DNA of 64,000 nucleotides from Ornithinibacillus massiliensis (GTDB lineage Bacteria; Bacillota; Bacilli; Bacillales; Amphibacillaceae). Positions within the stretch are counted from its first letter, which is position 1; every line of letters starts with the position of its first letter. Shown here in pieces: positions 17,395 through 26,280 of this stretch. Under the pieces are notes generated by a model. The model was not told the DNA's origin and did no database searches. It worked only from the letters and a program-made list of their open reading frames with translations. The stretch covers positions 186,001 to 250,000 of the forward strand of contig NZ_JAGXBY010000003.1 of the NCBI RefSeq assembly GCF_018310345.1. The letters are read 5' to 3'. A program made the translations under genes and the position numbers.

Positions 17395-18636
17395 TTATGA
17401 TTGATATTTCTTAAATATAAGCGATACATTATGCCCACCAAAGCCTAAAGAATTACTTAAGACTACATTAACATCTTGTTTTCTAGCTTCATTTGGCACA
17501 TAATCTAGATCACAATCTGGATCTTGTGTTTCATAATTAATTGTTGCAGGAACTACTCCATCCTCAATAGACTTAATGGAAATTACTGCCTCTACTCCAC
17601 CAGCAGCACCTAGTAAGTGACCTGTCATCGATTTAGTTGATGATACGGCGAGTTTATAAGCATGTTCGCCAAAAACAGTTTTAATTGCTTCTGTTTCAAA
17701 TTTATCATTTAAATCGGTGCTTGTACCATGTGCATTAATATAATCCACTTCTTCTGGCTGTAATCCTGCATCGCGTAGAGCTTGTTGCATTGCTCGAGCA
17801 GCACCTTCACCGTGTTCAGCAGGAGCTGTAATATGGTATGCATCTCCAGTAGCACCATAGCCTACTATTTCCGCATAAATATGTGCTCCACGCTCAAGAG
17901 CTGATTCTAATGTTTCTAATATCAGAATCCCTGCTCCCTCACCCATTACAAAGCCATCACGGTTCTTATCGAATGGTCGACTAGCTGTCTTCGGATCATC
18001 GTTGAAGGACAGTGCTTTTGCAGAACTAAATCCTGCAAATGCCATATTCGTAATTGGAGCTTCTGTACCACCGGCAATAATATAATCTACATCCCCACGT
18101 TGTACAGCTTTATACGCATCTCCAATAGAGTTTGCACCAGAAGCACAAGCGGTAACCGAGCAGGAATTAATTCCTTTAGCACCAGTTTGGATCGAAACCT
18201 GTCCTGCAGCCATATCCGGAATCATCATCGGGACAAAAAACGGGCTTACACGCTTTGGACCCTTTTCCATAAATTTAGTGAATTGTTCTTCGTATGTTTT
18301 CATTCCACCAATACCAGACCCAATCCATACACCAACACGGTGAGCATTCTCATCTGTTATTTCAAGTTTAGCATCCTTTAACGCCATCATCGATGCAGCG
18401 ACAGCAAACTGGGTGAACGGGTCCATTTTACGAGCATCTTTTTTATCGACATATAGTGTTGGATCAAACTCTTTTACCTCTGCTGCAACTTTTGCTGGAA
18501 AATCTTCTTTATTTACTTGTGTTACGAAATCAATTCCAGAATTACCAGCTAGGAGACTTTCCCACATCGTGTTTACATCATTACCTATTGGGGTAACAGC
18601 TCCAAGCCCTGTCACTACTACTCTTCTATCAGACAT
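17395..18636 (-). CDS. fabF: 3-oxoacyl-ACP synthase II
   Basis: This condensing enzyme elongates fatty acids by joining acyl groups to malonyl-ACP. The 413-aa product shows the Cys-His-His triad of KAS II: the Cys in [13 protein letters not shown] (near residue 163), His in [11 protein letters not shown] (near residue 303), and His in [13 protein letters not shown] (near residue 340). GFVMGEGAG and the C-terminal [15 protein letters not shown] are also present. The ATG follows AGGAGGAG. It lies 61 bases downstream of fabH in a fabH-fabF operon. Confidence 0.97.
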   Translation of the reverse strand: MSDRRVVVTGLGAVTPIGNDVNTMWESLLAGNSGIDFVTQVNKEDFPAKVAAEVKEFDPTLYVDKKDARKMDPFTQFAVAASMMALKDAKLEITDENAHRVGVWIGSGIGGMKTYEEQFTKFMEKGPKRVSPFFVPMMIPDMAAGQVSIQTGAKGINSCSVTACASGANSIGDAYKAVQRGDVDYIIAGGTEAPITNMAFAGFSSAKALSFNDDPKTASRPFDKNRDGFVMGEGAGILILETLESALERGAHIYAEIVGYGATGDAYHITAPAEHGEGAARAMQQALRDAGLQPEEVDYINAHGTSTDLNDKFETEAIKTVFGEHAYKLAVSSTKSMTGHLLGAAGGVEAVISIKSIEDGVVPATINYETQDPDCDLDYVPNEARKQDVNVVLSNSLGFGGHNVSLIFKKYQS

Positions 18637-18697
18637 TTCGGTACTCCTCCTAAAATTATTAGAAATTTAAAGAGCAGGCATTACTGGCAGTTATCCA

Positions 18698-19636
18698 TTA
18701 CCTTCCCCAGCGTAATGCCAATGCTCCCCATGTTAAACCTCCACCAAATCCAACTAATACAATGACATCATTATCACTAATTTTACCATCTTTAACACTT
18801 TCTGATAAAGCCATAGGTATAGAAGCAGAAGAATTATTCCCATATTTTGTAATAACCTTAGCCATTCTTTCCTCTGGAATGTCTAATCTTTCCCTCGCCG
18901 CTTCCATAATACGAATATTAGCTTGGTGAGGAATTAAATAATCCACATCTTCTTTTTGTAAGCCAGCTTTCTCCAATACATTTAAAGATGATTCAGGCAT
19001 TTGTCTAACTGCAAATTTGAAGACTTCACGACCATTCATCGTAATAAATCCGTCGTCTTTTTGATATAAATGTTTGCCACCTGAACCGTTGGCACCTAAC
19101 TCAAAGGAAAGGATTCCTTTTCCTTCTGACACTTCTCCCATAACTGCTGCACCTGCACCATCACCAAATAGTACACATGTATTACGATCTGACCAGTCTG
19201 TTATCTTCGAAAGCTTTTCAGCTCCAACAACTAATATATGTTTGTATACTTTTGTTTCGATAAATTGCTTCGCGGTTATCATCCCATACATAAATCCAGC
19301 ACATGCTGCACTAACATCCATTGCTGCTGCATTCCATGCACCAAGCTTTTCCTGAAGCATGCAAGATACAGATGGAAAAGGTGTATCTGGAGTAACGGTA
19401 GCTACTAAAATCAAATCAATATCTTCCGGTTTAATACCAGCATCCTCTATTGCACTTAGTGATGCATGGTAAGCCATATCTGAAGTATCCATATCATCCT
19501 CGGCAATTCTTCTCTCCTCTATACCAGTACGAGTACGGATCCATTCATCACTTGTATCTACTATTTTTTCTAAGTCTTTATTCGTTACGACTTTGGAAGG
19601 TGTGTAATGCCCTACTCCTATAACTCCAACACCCAT
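18698..19636 (-). CDS. fabH: 3-oxoacyl-ACP synthase III
   Basis: FabH starts fatty acid synthesis by condensing acyl-CoA with malonyl-ACP, and in Bacilli it selects branched-chain primers. The 312-aa product has Cys112 in [12 protein letters not shown], His in [13 protein letters not shown] and Asn in [13 protein letters not shown] at 19636 is chosen over an in-frame ATG at 19645 because the latter overlaps the AGGGGAT ribosome site. It is the first gene of the fabH-fabF operon and sits behind a FapR-type operator and promoter. Confidence 0.96.
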   Translation of the reverse strand: MGVGVIGVGHYTPSKVVTNKDLEKIVDTSDEWIRTRTGIEERRIAEDDMDTSDMAYHASLSAIEDAGIKPEDIDLILVATVTPDTPFPSVSCMLQEKLGAWNAAAMDVSAACAGFMYGMITAKQFIETKVYKHILVVGAEKLSKITDWSDRNTCVLFGDGAGAAVMGEVSEGKGILSFELGANGSGGKHLYQKDDGFITMNGREVFKFAVRQMPESSLNVLEKAGLQKEDVDYLIPHQANIRIMEAARERLDIPEERMAKVITKYGNNSSASIPMALSESVKDGKISDNDVIVLVGFGGGLTWGALALRWGR

Positions 19637-19673
19637 ATAATACATCCCCTAACATTATAAGTTGTTATCAAAT

Positions 19674-19702
19674 ATTATGACTTGGTACTAATTTTAATGC
19701 AA
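19674..19702 (-). promoter_or_regulatory. fabH promoter with overlapping FapR-type operator
   Basis: On the minus strand TTGCAT (19697-19702), a 17-bp spacer and CATAAT (19674-19679) make a sigma-A promoter. The spacer and -10 are covered by TTAGTACCAAGTCATAA (19675-19691). This matches the FapR dyad TTAGTACC-NN-GGTACTAA pattern well in its left arm and partly in its right arm. FapR would repress until malonyl-CoA accumulates. Confidence 0.65.
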
Positions 19703-19757
19703 AAAAGATAGACTTGCAAGGTCTAATTATCCTTACTAGAAAAATCAAACCGTCAAA

Positions 19758-20720
19758 TTAATATTGATTTGGAAGCAAGCCTGTTTCTTTATACTTCTCA
19801 ATATAATCAAGTAACCTTTGTTGAAAATACTTTGGGACAGAATTACTGAACTCACCCATTGTAATATAATCATCCGTAAAATCAAATGTCATTATTTCTC
19901 CCTTAAGGGATCCTTCGTTGAATTTCTCTGCTGCTAGTACATACAAACGATCAACATGTTGTACTGTACTAGTTAGTACCGTTTCCGGTTCGACATTTAT
20001 TTGATCAGAAACAAATCCAATAGCATATATACCATCGTCCCCTGCAAGTTTAATGATATCCTCACTAATGGCATCTCCTGCTGGATAAATCACATCCACC
20101 TCATGATTTTTTAATCGATCATATGCTTCTATAGCTGCTTCACTATCATTCCAATCATAGATAAATTCCATTCTCACATTAGCTTGTGGATTTTGATACT
20201 TTACTCCTTCATAGAAACCTTCTATTTCAGGCTGCCATTGATAAGCAGCGATAATGCCTACTTCTTTAGTCTTCGTTGCACTACTTGCAATCATCCCAGC
20301 GAAAAATCCCATTCCATGCGAGTTAAAGTTCATACTTGTTAAATTATTCCTGTAGTAATTCCCATTGAAATAAACGAAGTGAATATCGGTGTAGGTTTGG
20401 GATAAATTATAAAATGCTTCTCCATAATTACTACTGTGTCCAAAAATTAGATTGGTCCCTTCCTCCACAAGATCACTTACAGCCTCAGATAATTCAGCCT
20501 CCGTACTAACATCTTCTATGACTTCAATTTCAACACCTAGTTTTTTCTCAATCTCTAAAAGGCCATTATAGCCCTTTTGATTCCATGGTTTATCTTCCAT
20601 TTCCCCTTCCATGATCATAGCTGCTTTATAGAGATTCCCTGATTCTACCTTATTGCTACAACCACTTACTACAATCATTCCAATTATTAATAGTATGGCT
20701 ATACTATACGTTCTTCTCAA
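19758..20720 (-). CDS. med: Med-like BMP-family lipoprotein, positive regulator of comK
   Basis: The product of about 320 aa has a lipoprotein signal (lipobox VSGC, Cys near residue 21) and a periplasmic-binding fold of the basic membrane protein family: KAAMIMEGEMEDKPWNQKGYNGL, GHSSNYGEAF, and MGFFAGMIASSATKTKEVGIIAAY. Place and sequence fit Med, which in B. subtilis raises comK expression. Start choice is uncertain: GTG at 20729 lies inside GGAGTG, so TTG at 20720 is preferred. The small comZ gene found after med in B. subtilis is absent: only 121 bases separate med from fabH. It follows yjaV closely. Confidence 0.82.
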   Translation of the reverse strand: MRRTYSIAILLIIGMIVVSGCSNKVESGNLYKAAMIMEGEMEDKPWNQKGYNGLLEIEKKLGVEIEVIEDVSTEAELSEAVSDLVEEGTNLIFGHSSNYGEAFYNLSQTYTDIHFVYFNGNYYRNNLTSMNFNSHGMGFFAGMIASSATKTKEVGIIAAYQWQPEIEGFYEGVKYQNPQANVRMEFIYDWNDSEAAIEAYDRLKNHEVDVIYPAGDAISEDIIKLAGDDGIYAIGFVSDQINVEPETVLTSTVQHVDRLYVLAAEKFNEGSLKGEIMTFDFTDDYITMGEFSNSVPKYFQQRLLDYIEKYKETGLLPNQY

Positions 20721-20734
20721 ATTCTGCACTCCAT

Positions 20735-21355
20735 TCAGTATCTATCGTATTCATACAAATCTTTATAGCGTCGATAATGAGCTAGTACCTTCCTAATATT
20801 TTCTTCTATAGGTATATTGTCACGAATATAAATCGAATTTTCAAGTTTTACCGCTTCATTTAGAAAAACTTTCTTTGAAAGGACACTAAGTTCAGAAGGT
20901 TTATTGCTTGAATGGAATAGTGGAGCTGTTGCTTTAACAAAATCTTTAATATAAATAGCATCCGATTGAAATTCCTTTGAATGAAAGCGAACATTTCGAT
21001 TTCCTACCTTAATTTCTACCTCCGTCATTTCCATCCATTCTCCAAAAAGGATAGGTGCGTTAATTACTATAGCATTGGAAAGCTTATTTTTCATTTCTCT
21101 CGTTCTAATTTGAATTATTCTTTCCGCATGAAGTGCTAATTCTGTACCTCCAACGACTAACGCAACAGGGTCCTTCGGAATATTATTTGCTGGAATCAAG
21201 CTAAACAAACTATTCCTACCGACTAACATATGGAGATTTTCTTTTTTCTCCGAATCAATTTTGTCTATTCCGTTTACTTCTATACCCTTTTCTAAAAAGT
21301 AATGAACATAATGATACCCAATCCAAGAAAAACAATTATAAATGCTAATCGACAT
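20735..21355 (-). CDS. yjaV: YjaV-like protein, NAD(P)-epimerase fold remnant
   Basis: The 206-aa product begins with a Rossmann-like start (SIYNCFSWIGYHYVHYFLEKGIEVNGID) that recalls NAD-dependent epimerases but lacks the GxxGxxG loop. It is too short for a complete epimerase. Position directly ahead of med, and overall length, fit B. subtilis YjaV, of unknown function. The start has GAGAGGAGG upstream. It is co-transcribed with med. Confidence 0.65.
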   Translation of the reverse strand: MSISIYNCFSWIGYHYVHYFLEKGIEVNGIDKIDSEKKENLHMLVGRNSLFSLIPANNIPKDPVALVVGGTELALHAERIIQIRTREMKNKLSNAIVINAPILFGEWMEMTEVEIKVGNRNVRFHSKEFQSDAIYIKDFVKATAPLFHSSNKPSELSVLSKKVFLNEAVKLENSIYIRDNIPIEENIRKVLAHYRRYKDLYEYDRY

Positions 21356-21481
21356 GGGCAGCCTCCTCTCTATGTAAACTATGAAGAAATACTTTTCATT
21401 TATGTGTGCATTTGGTAAACTTAATAAAGAAATTGTGTATTACGCTAAATTAAAAGTAGATTAGAAATTGAGGTGTTACAT

Positions 21482-21661
21482 ATGCGTTACATTGCAACCA
21501 TTCTTTGGGCTGTATTAATAACGTTCGTACTATCCTACGTACTATCCAGTATGGGTGGAGGATCATTAGACCTTGTAGCTACATTAGTAATGGCAGCGAT
21601 TCTTTCCATTGCTATCTTCATTCTAGGAGACGGTTTATTGAAGGAGAAAAAAGAGCAGTAA
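21482..21661 (+). CDS. yjzD: DUF2929 family membrane protein, YjzD-like
   Basis: The 59-aa product has two transmembrane segments (residues 4-24 and 31-52) and a Lys-rich tail, as in the DUF2929 family. Its place divergent from yjaV-med fits yjzD of B. subtilis. ATG at 21482 follows GAGGTG; an in-frame GTG at 21473 lies within that site. Function is unknown. Confidence 0.78.
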   Translation: MRYIATILWAVLITFVLSYVLSSMGGGSLDLVATLVMAAILSIAIFILGDGLLKEKKEQ

Positions 21662-21676
21662 CTCGTCTCGAAAGTA

Positions 21677-21709
21677 AAACCCTTGCCTTGAACTACATGG
21701 CAAGGGTTT
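21677..21709. terminator. Terminator after yjzD
   Basis: AAACCCTTGCC pairs with GGCAAGGGTTT around an 11-nt loop between convergent genes; the T-tract is short. Confidence 0.6.
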
Positions 21710-21738
21710 GCTACTTCCCGGTTTTTACAATTAATAAT

Positions 21739-22077
21739 TTAATACCAAGGTAATAAGGTTAAGGCAGTAAGTGCTGCAAGTGGTAACACTAGTCGATTAA
21801 ACCTTCTACGTGGTCCACCGTAAAAGCCTCCATAGCCTGGGAAACCAAACCCTGGAAAGCCATACCCCGGATAACCATATCCAAACTGACGCTGATCTAA
21901 CATGTATGGCTGTAATTGCGGAGTTGCTTCACTATCAATTGGTATAGCAAAGTAAACATAATCATCGTCTAAACCAGTTATGATACCATCAAAGCTGGTA
22001 CCGTCATCTAATTGGGCTAATACATAAGAATGCATATGTGTTTTACATAAATCATAAACCTGTTTTTTATGAGTCAT
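21739..22077 (-). CDS. Small protein with Gly/Tyr/Phe/Pro-rich segment, unknown function
   Basis: The 112-aa product has an N-terminal domain (residues 1-62, KQVYDLCKTHMHSYVLAQLDDGTSFDGIITGLDDDYVYFAIP) that looks like a small beta-barrel of the Sm/Hfq-like kind. A low-complexity stretch of YGYPGYGFPGFGFPGYGGFYGG (about residues 67-88) follows, then a basic and hydrophobic tail. Gly/Tyr-rich runs are common in spore-coat or surface proteins of Bacillaceae. ATG at 22077 follows GAGGAGGTC. No family name is offered. Confidence 0.62.
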   Translation of the reverse strand: MTHKKQVYDLCKTHMHSYVLAQLDDGTSFDGIITGLDDDYVYFAIPIDSEATPQLQPYMLDQRQFGYGYPGYGFPGFGFPGYGGFYGGPRRRFNRLVLPLAALTALTLLPWY

Positions 22078-22175
22078 TTTGATCGACCTCCTCATCAACT
22101 AGACTATTCATATGCCTAATTAGAGGTGACAGTATTAGCCAATTTAGTAACTGATAACTAGGGAGAGTATAAAAA

Positions 22176-22988
22176 ATGGAAAATTTATTGGATTTACTTA
22201 GATATTTATTTTTAGGCTTACTACAAGGATTTACTGAACCAATTCCTATTTCATCAAGTGGCCATCTTATATTAGCACGTGATCTATTAGGAGTAGGTAC
22301 ACCGGGAATATCCTTTGAAGCATTTGTAAACTTCGGTTCACTAATAGCTGTTATTATGGTTTATTTCAAAGACATCGTTCGATTAATAAAAAACGGGTTC
22401 CGTTACATCGTTTCTCGTGATCCTGATGCTAAAAGTGATTTCCAGTTTATTCTCATGCTAATTGTAGCAACAATACCTACAGGTATACTAGGAATAGTAT
22501 TGAAAGATGTGGTAGGGGATATAAGTAAGCCATTTTTAGTAGGTATTACATTAATCATTACCGGTATTGCCCTTTGGATAATTCGTAATTTACGTGGTAA
22601 AAAGGGGGATAAACAAATTACGGTAAAAGATGCGGTAATTGCTGGCCTTGCGCAGTCTGTAGCATTATTCCCAGGAATTAGCCGATCTGGAGCAACCATT
22701 GCCGCCGCTATGTTACTCGGAATGAAACAGGAAACAGCACTTCGTTTCTCATTCCTATTATATATTCCAGTTAGTTTAGGGGTTGGGTTGCTTTCTGCTA
22801 AGGATATTGTAACTGATCCAGAATTAAACACATTAATGATTCCGTATTTAATTGCATTTATTGCATCCATTATCGCGACATACTTTGCGCTTAAATGGTT
22901 TATGAATATTATGGCAAAAGGAAACCTAAAATACTTTGCATTCTACTGCTTCGTGGTAGGTGCTTTCGCATTATTCTTCTTGAGATAA
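22176..22988 (+). CDS. uppP: Undecaprenyl-diphosphatase (BacA/UppP)
   Basis: This membrane phosphatase recycles the undecaprenyl carrier used in peptidoglycan and teichoic acid synthesis and can confer bacitracin resistance. The 270-aa product has about eight transmembrane segments and both catalytic motifs: [15 protein letters not shown] (residues 18-32, with the catalytic Glu and Ser) and [18 protein letters not shown] (near residue 167). The ATG follows GGGAGAG. It is monocistronic with a strong terminator. B. subtilis keeps its uppP elsewhere on the map, so this is a departure from synteny. Confidence 0.95.
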   Translation: MENLLDLLRYLFLGLLQGFTEPIPISSSGHLILARDLLGVGTPGISFEAFVNFGSLIAVIMVYFKDIVRLIKNGFRYIVSRDPDAKSDFQFILMLIVATIPTGILGIVLKDVVGDISKPFLVGITLIITGIALWIIRNLRGKKGDKQITVKDAVIAGLAQSVALFPGISRSGATIAAAMLLGMKQETALRFSFLLYIPVSLGVGLLSAKDIVTDPELNTLMIPYLIAFIASIIATYFALKWFMNIMAKGNLKYFAFYCFVVGAFALFFLR

Positions 22989-23039
22989 ACATAAAACAAT
23001 CCCCTACCACGATTAAAATGGTAGGGGATTGTTTTATGT
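22989..23039. terminator. Bidirectional terminator, uppP/yitW
   Basis: A perfect 21-bp stem with a 9-nt loop (ACATAAAACAATCCCCTACC and its complement) separates two convergent genes, with T-rich arms on both strands. Confidence 0.85.
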
Positions 23040-23072
23040 GTTGGCATATTAATTTACGGTATAGCCAAATTA

Positions 23073-23384
23073 TTAATCCGGAATTCCTAGAGCAATTTTT
23101 GCGTAACGAGACATTCTTTCTTTGCCCCATGGTGGATCCCAAACAATATTAACTCTTGTTTCTTTTACTTCTGGTAAATCATATAGAGCGCGTTGTACGT
23201 CAGCTTCAATATGTGCAGAAAGTGGGCATCCCATTGCTGTAAGTGTCATTGTTACTGTACATACACCATCATCATCAAGATCTACATCATATATTAACCC
23301 AAGGTTGACAATATCAATACCTAATTCGGGGTCAATAACATTTTCAAGAGCTCCCATGAGATTTTCTTTTAATGCTTCATCCAT
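23073..23384 (-). CDS. yitW: MIP18 family Fe-S assembly factor, YitW/SufT-like
   Basis: The 103-aa DUF59 protein helps mature iron-sulfur proteins. It shows the family motifs DPELGIDIVNLGLIYDVDLDDDGVCTVTMTLTAMGCPL (residues 18-54, with the conserved Asp and the metal-linked Cys) and VNIVWDPPWGKERMS. It is the last of the yitU/yitV/yitW set here, as in B. subtilis, although yitU is on the opposite strand. The ATG follows AAGGAGGG. Confidence 0.88.
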   Translation of the reverse strand: MDEALKENLMGALENVIDPELGIDIVNLGLIYDVDLDDDGVCTVTMTLTAMGCPLSAHIEADVQRALYDLPEVKETRVNIVWDPPWGKERMSRYAKIALGIPD

Positions 23385-23452
23385 GGTCTTCCCTCCTTAT
23401 TCTTTCATATCTTCATTTAAACACATTTTGCTTGTTTTTTAAATGATTTGCA

Positions 23453-24211
23453 TCACAGATGCTTATCAAACCATTTGACCGTTTCTAAAATAGCATACCT
23501 GCTGACCTTATGACCTCGGCCTTCTTCACGAATAAACTTTATTTTATCATGATCGTGATACTCGTTCCTTACCTGTTGATAAAAGCTATGGGAGTGATCA
23601 AATGGAACTGTAGGATCTTGATCTCCATGCCAAAATAGTACAGGCCTTTTATTTAATTTCTCAACTTGAAGCGATAAATCATAATCCGCAAGCGAATCAT
23701 ACAACTGTGAAACTTCCTGTTCCGTTAATGGGAGACCTCCAGCCTTCGAATAGAATGCCACCAGTTCTCTTGCGAAAGTAGTAATTTTGGGAGATCCCAT
23801 TAATACTCCGGCTGCTTTAATCCAAGGAAACTGGGTTAAGGCTGCAGCGGTTGTAATTCCACCCATACTCGTTCCAGCAATGCCAATTCTTTCATCTAAA
23901 ATTAAGCGTTTTTCCTCTAATTCCACCTTAATGCTATGTAGATCCTTCAGATTTTGTAACACAATATGGAATAAAAAGTAACGAACATCCGATACTTCAT
24001 CTGTCTCTCTCTCACCATGATACAAACTATCAGGCAATATAACTCGCATCCCTTTTTCTGCCAATAAAAAAGCCAGTGGTAAATTATGTTCCTTTGCACT
24101 TGTTATACCGTGAAAATACACGATTGTTGGTAGAGAAGCTTCAGCTTTCTCTGTATCAACTACAACTAAACTTGGGACTCCTCCAACACTTTTTTTAGTT
24201 ATTCCAATCAT
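23453..24211 (-). CDS. yitV: Alpha/beta hydrolase, YitV-like esterase
   Basis: The 252-aa hydrolase has a standard triad: Ser in GTSMGG (near residue 117), Asp in HGDQDPTVPF (near residue 200) and His in GRGHKVSR (near residue 235), with an oxyanion motif YFHGITSAKEH near residue 33. The substrate is unknown; small esters are likely. Of two close ATG codons, 24211 is better spaced from AAGGGGA than 24217. Divergent from yitU. Confidence 0.82.
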   Translation of the reverse strand: MIGITKKSVGGVPSLVVVDTEKAEASLPTIVYFHGITSAKEHNLPLAFLLAEKGMRVILPDSLYHGERETDEVSDVRYFLFHIVLQNLKDLHSIKVELEEKRLILDERIGIAGTSMGGITTAAALTQFPWIKAAGVLMGSPKITTFARELVAFYSKAGGLPLTEQEVSQLYDSLADYDLSLQVEKLNKRPVLFWHGDQDPTVPFDHSHSFYQQVRNEYHDHDKIKFIREEGRGHKVSRYAILETVKWFDKHL

Positions 24212-24354
24212 CTGCATAATCCCCTTATTTGTCCTGTTAATAATATGATAGTATTTTTTTACAAATAGTTAAACTAATTTAACGTAAAGATTACTTTATA
24301 TTCCTTTACATCTGTGGTAAACACGAATAAACTTAATTCATATGAGGTGAGTAT

Positions 24355-25188
24355 ATGACAAAACAACAACATTTAATCGCGTTAGATTTAGACGGTACAT
24401 TACTTTCTGACAATAAGGTCATTAGTGAAAAAAATAAGAAAGTCATTTCTAAAGCCATGGCAGATGGACATATTGTCGTGATTGCTACTGGTAGACCACA
24501 TCGTGCAAGCATTCAATATTATCATGAACTAGGATTAAAAACCCCAATGGTCAATTTTAATGGTGCATTAATACATCATCCAGAAGATAAAAAGTGGGAT
24601 GTTCTTCACAATCCAATGCCTAAAAGAACTGCTCTAAGTATTGTCCAAGCTTGTTATGACTTAGATGTCTATAATGTTTTGGCAGAAGTAAAAGATCAAG
24701 TTTATCTTGATAAATATAGTCAAGATTTAATCGATATCTTTTATGAAACAGGAGATGACACCCCTTTTATTATTGGAAATTTAAAGAGTAAGTTAAGCGA
24801 AGATCCTACTTCCCTGTTAATCCATCCTAAAGAGGATCATATCACATCATTACGTGACCATTTAGATGAATATCATGCAGAAGTAATCGAACATCGAAAA
24901 TGGGGTGCTCCATGGAATGTGATTGAAATCGTCAAAAAAGGGATTAATAAAGCAGTAGGTTTACAAAAAATTGCACATTATTATCAAATCCCAAAGAGCC
25001 GCATTATTGCATTTGGCGATGAGGATAATGATTTAGAAATGATTGATTATGCAGGTGTCGGAGTTGCGATGGGTAATGCGATTGAACCGTTAAAATCCAT
25101 TGCCAACCATGTAACGATTACCAATGAGGAAAGTGGCATTGGCTTGTTCTTAGAAGAATACTTAAGCCTTAATTCGAATGTAAAGTAA
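24355..25188 (+). CDS. yitU: Cof-type HAD phosphatase, YitU-like
   Basis: The 277-aa HAD hydrolase of the Cof subfamily dephosphorylates small metabolites; YitU of B. subtilis is one of the FMN-precursor phosphatases. Motifs are LDLDGTLL (Asp nucleophile and acid, residues 10-17), VIATGRPHRAS (motif II, near 45), Lys near 200, and FGDEDNDLEMI (motif IV, near 221). The C2-type cap lies between motifs II and III. The ATG follows GAGGTGAG. A terminator follows at 25245. Confidence 0.9.
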   Translation: MTKQQHLIALDLDGTLLSDNKVISEKNKKVISKAMADGHIVVIATGRPHRASIQYYHELGLKTPMVNFNGALIHHPEDKKWDVLHNPMPKRTALSIVQACYDLDVYNVLAEVKDQVYLDKYSQDLIDIFYETGDDTPFIIGNLKSKLSEDPTSLLIHPKEDHITSLRDHLDEYHAEVIEHRKWGAPWNVIEIVKKGINKAVGLQKIAHYYQIPKSRIIAFGDEDNDLEMIDYAGVGVAMGNAIEPLKSIANHVTITNEESGIGLFLEEYLSLNSNVK

Positions 25189-25244
25189 AAACAGGTGTAC
25201 CGTAATTTACCTACTATAAAAAAACTTCATCATTCCATACTAAT

Positions 25245-25272
25245 AGTGAACGTAAAAAACGTTCACTTTTTT
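25245..25272 (+). terminator. yitU terminator
   Basis: AGTGAACGT pairs with ACGTTCACT around five A's, followed by six T's. Confidence 0.85.
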
Positions 25273-25367
25273 GTTGGCAGATAGGAGAGTATAAAAATCT
25301 CACCTGCCAGCATCAGAAAAACAAACACATTCGAACGAATGCTAGTTTTTCTAAGGAGGAATCTTAC

Positions 25368-25517
25368 TTGGGCAAAGGGAGTAAATCAAAAAGATTCAGC
25401 CAACAAAGCGCAGATGCTGTAAAAAGACATGCAGAGAAATTCCCATATCGTTCTAACTTCACCGAAGCAGAACGAAAACGGGATGAAGCAGATAATCATA
25501 CAGTAGGAGGATTCTAA
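25368..25517 (+). CDS. Small basic protein of unknown function (49 aa)
   Basis: TTG at 25368, preceded by AAGGAGG, opens a 49-codon frame (begins MGKGSKSKRFSQQSADAV and ends with VGGF). The product is hydrophilic and basic, with a mix of Lys, Arg, Ser and Gln that recalls small spore-associated proteins, but I recognise no family. The stop is immediately followed by the ATG of the next gene, so the two are translationally linked. It is too short for routine gene calling. Confidence 0.7.
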   Translation: MGKGSKSKRFSQQSADAVKRHAEKFPYRSNFTEAERKRDEADNHTVGGF

Positions 25518-25715
25518 ATGCAAAAAAATCTATTCCAACAAGCCAAAGATGCCGTTACCCAATTTACAAGTAATATAACTGGTGGCAACGCTTCAGAACA
25601 AGATAAACAAGCCGCTCATAATGCGATCCAAGCTGCTATGAATGATGCGACACCAGAAGAAAAACAACAATTACAACAATTACAACAGCAATTGGAACAG
25701 GATCAACTTAGCTAG
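25518..25715 (+). CDS. Small Gln-rich protein, DUF3813-like
   Basis: The 65-aa product (MQKNLFQQAKDAVTQFT, a middle of Ala/Asn-rich helix, and a Gln-repeat tail of EEKQQLQQLQQQLEQDQ) looks like the DUF3813 family of short helical Bacillaceae proteins, from memory. The tail is a likely short coiled coil. The ATG directly abuts the preceding stop, with AGGAGG inside the preceding gene. Function is unknown; the spore link is only suggested by context. Confidence 0.65.
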   Translation: MQKNLFQQAKDAVTQFTSNITGGNASEQDKQAAHNAIQAAMNDATPEEKQQLQQLQQQLEQDQLS

Positions 25716-25822
25716 CCTCCATAAAGATTTGCCCAATTTACTAACTTAAAAAGCTTGTGATGGTAATATCCAATTCATTCTTCGGATGAAGAGGAATTGC
25801 TGATGAAACAAGCTGTAGGTTG

Positions 25823-25848
25823 AAGGTGCTCTTAAGGGAGCACCTTTT
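25823..25848 (+). terminator. Terminator of the small two-gene operon
   Basis: GGTGCTC pairs with GAGCACC around six bases, with AA before and TTTT after. Confidence 0.75.
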
Positions 25849-25921
25849 CCTTATTTTCCTTTTTTCTTCCCCACTTTTCTGCTAATATAGATTTAAAAGG
25901 ATTCATGTGGAGGTAGAACAA

Positions 25922-26185
25922 ATGGGAGTAAGAGCTGAATCAACACCAAATCCAAACGCAATTAAATTTACGACAGACAAGCTCATCTTTGAAGGGACAA
26001 ACAGTATTTCCGTTATGCCAGGTGATACAAGTGAACATGAAATAATGAATGATTTATTGAAACTTGAAGGTGTAGATAACGTATTCGGTTATCAAAATTT
26101 CATTACTGTTAACAAAAGCTTTGATGCAGAATGGGACGAGGTTACCCCGAAAGTGAAAGAAGTTTTTGAAAAGCATGGTTATTAA
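25922..26185 (+). CDS. Nfu/NifU N-terminal-domain protein
   Basis: The 87-aa product is a stand-alone Nfu_N (PF08712-type) domain, with the hallmark ESTPNPNAIKFTTDKLIFEG near the start and GVDNVFGYQNFITVNK near residue 54. The C-terminal Cys-x-x-Cys NifU domain is absent, so it cannot bind a cluster by that motif; it may act as a partner in Fe-S assembly, in keeping with yitW nearby. ATG at 25922 follows GGAGG; an in-frame GTG at 25907 overlaps it. Confidence 0.85.
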   Translation: MGVRAESTPNPNAIKFTTDKLIFEGTNSISVMPGDTSEHEIMNDLLKLEGVDNVFGYQNFITVNKSFDAEWDEVTPKVKEVFEKHGY

Positions 26186-26195
26186 TACATGTAAG

Positions 26196-26236
26196 AAAAA
26201 ACTAGAATTCCATTGTATGATGAATTCTAGTTTTTT
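26196..26236. terminator. Terminator after the Nfu_N gene
   Basis: AAAAAACTAGAATTC and its complement form a 15-bp stem around an 11-nt loop, between convergent genes. Confidence 0.85.
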
Positions 26237-26280
26237 CTATATAAGTAGCCCTATCCTGTTGGCAAAAACTTAAGTGCTAG

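Noticed and set aside
19637..19757. Missing comZ between med and fabH
   Set aside because: Searched all frames for a ComZ-sized gene; only promoter and operator sequence is present, so no gene was called.
21480..21753. Second frame of 82 codons overlapping yjzD
   Set aside because: Cys/Arg-rich shadow in another frame of a recognised small membrane protein; no own ribosome site.
23122..23442. Plus-strand frame of 106 codons opposite yitW
   Set aside because: Fully antisense to a conserved Fe-S assembly gene; composition is that of a shadow frame.
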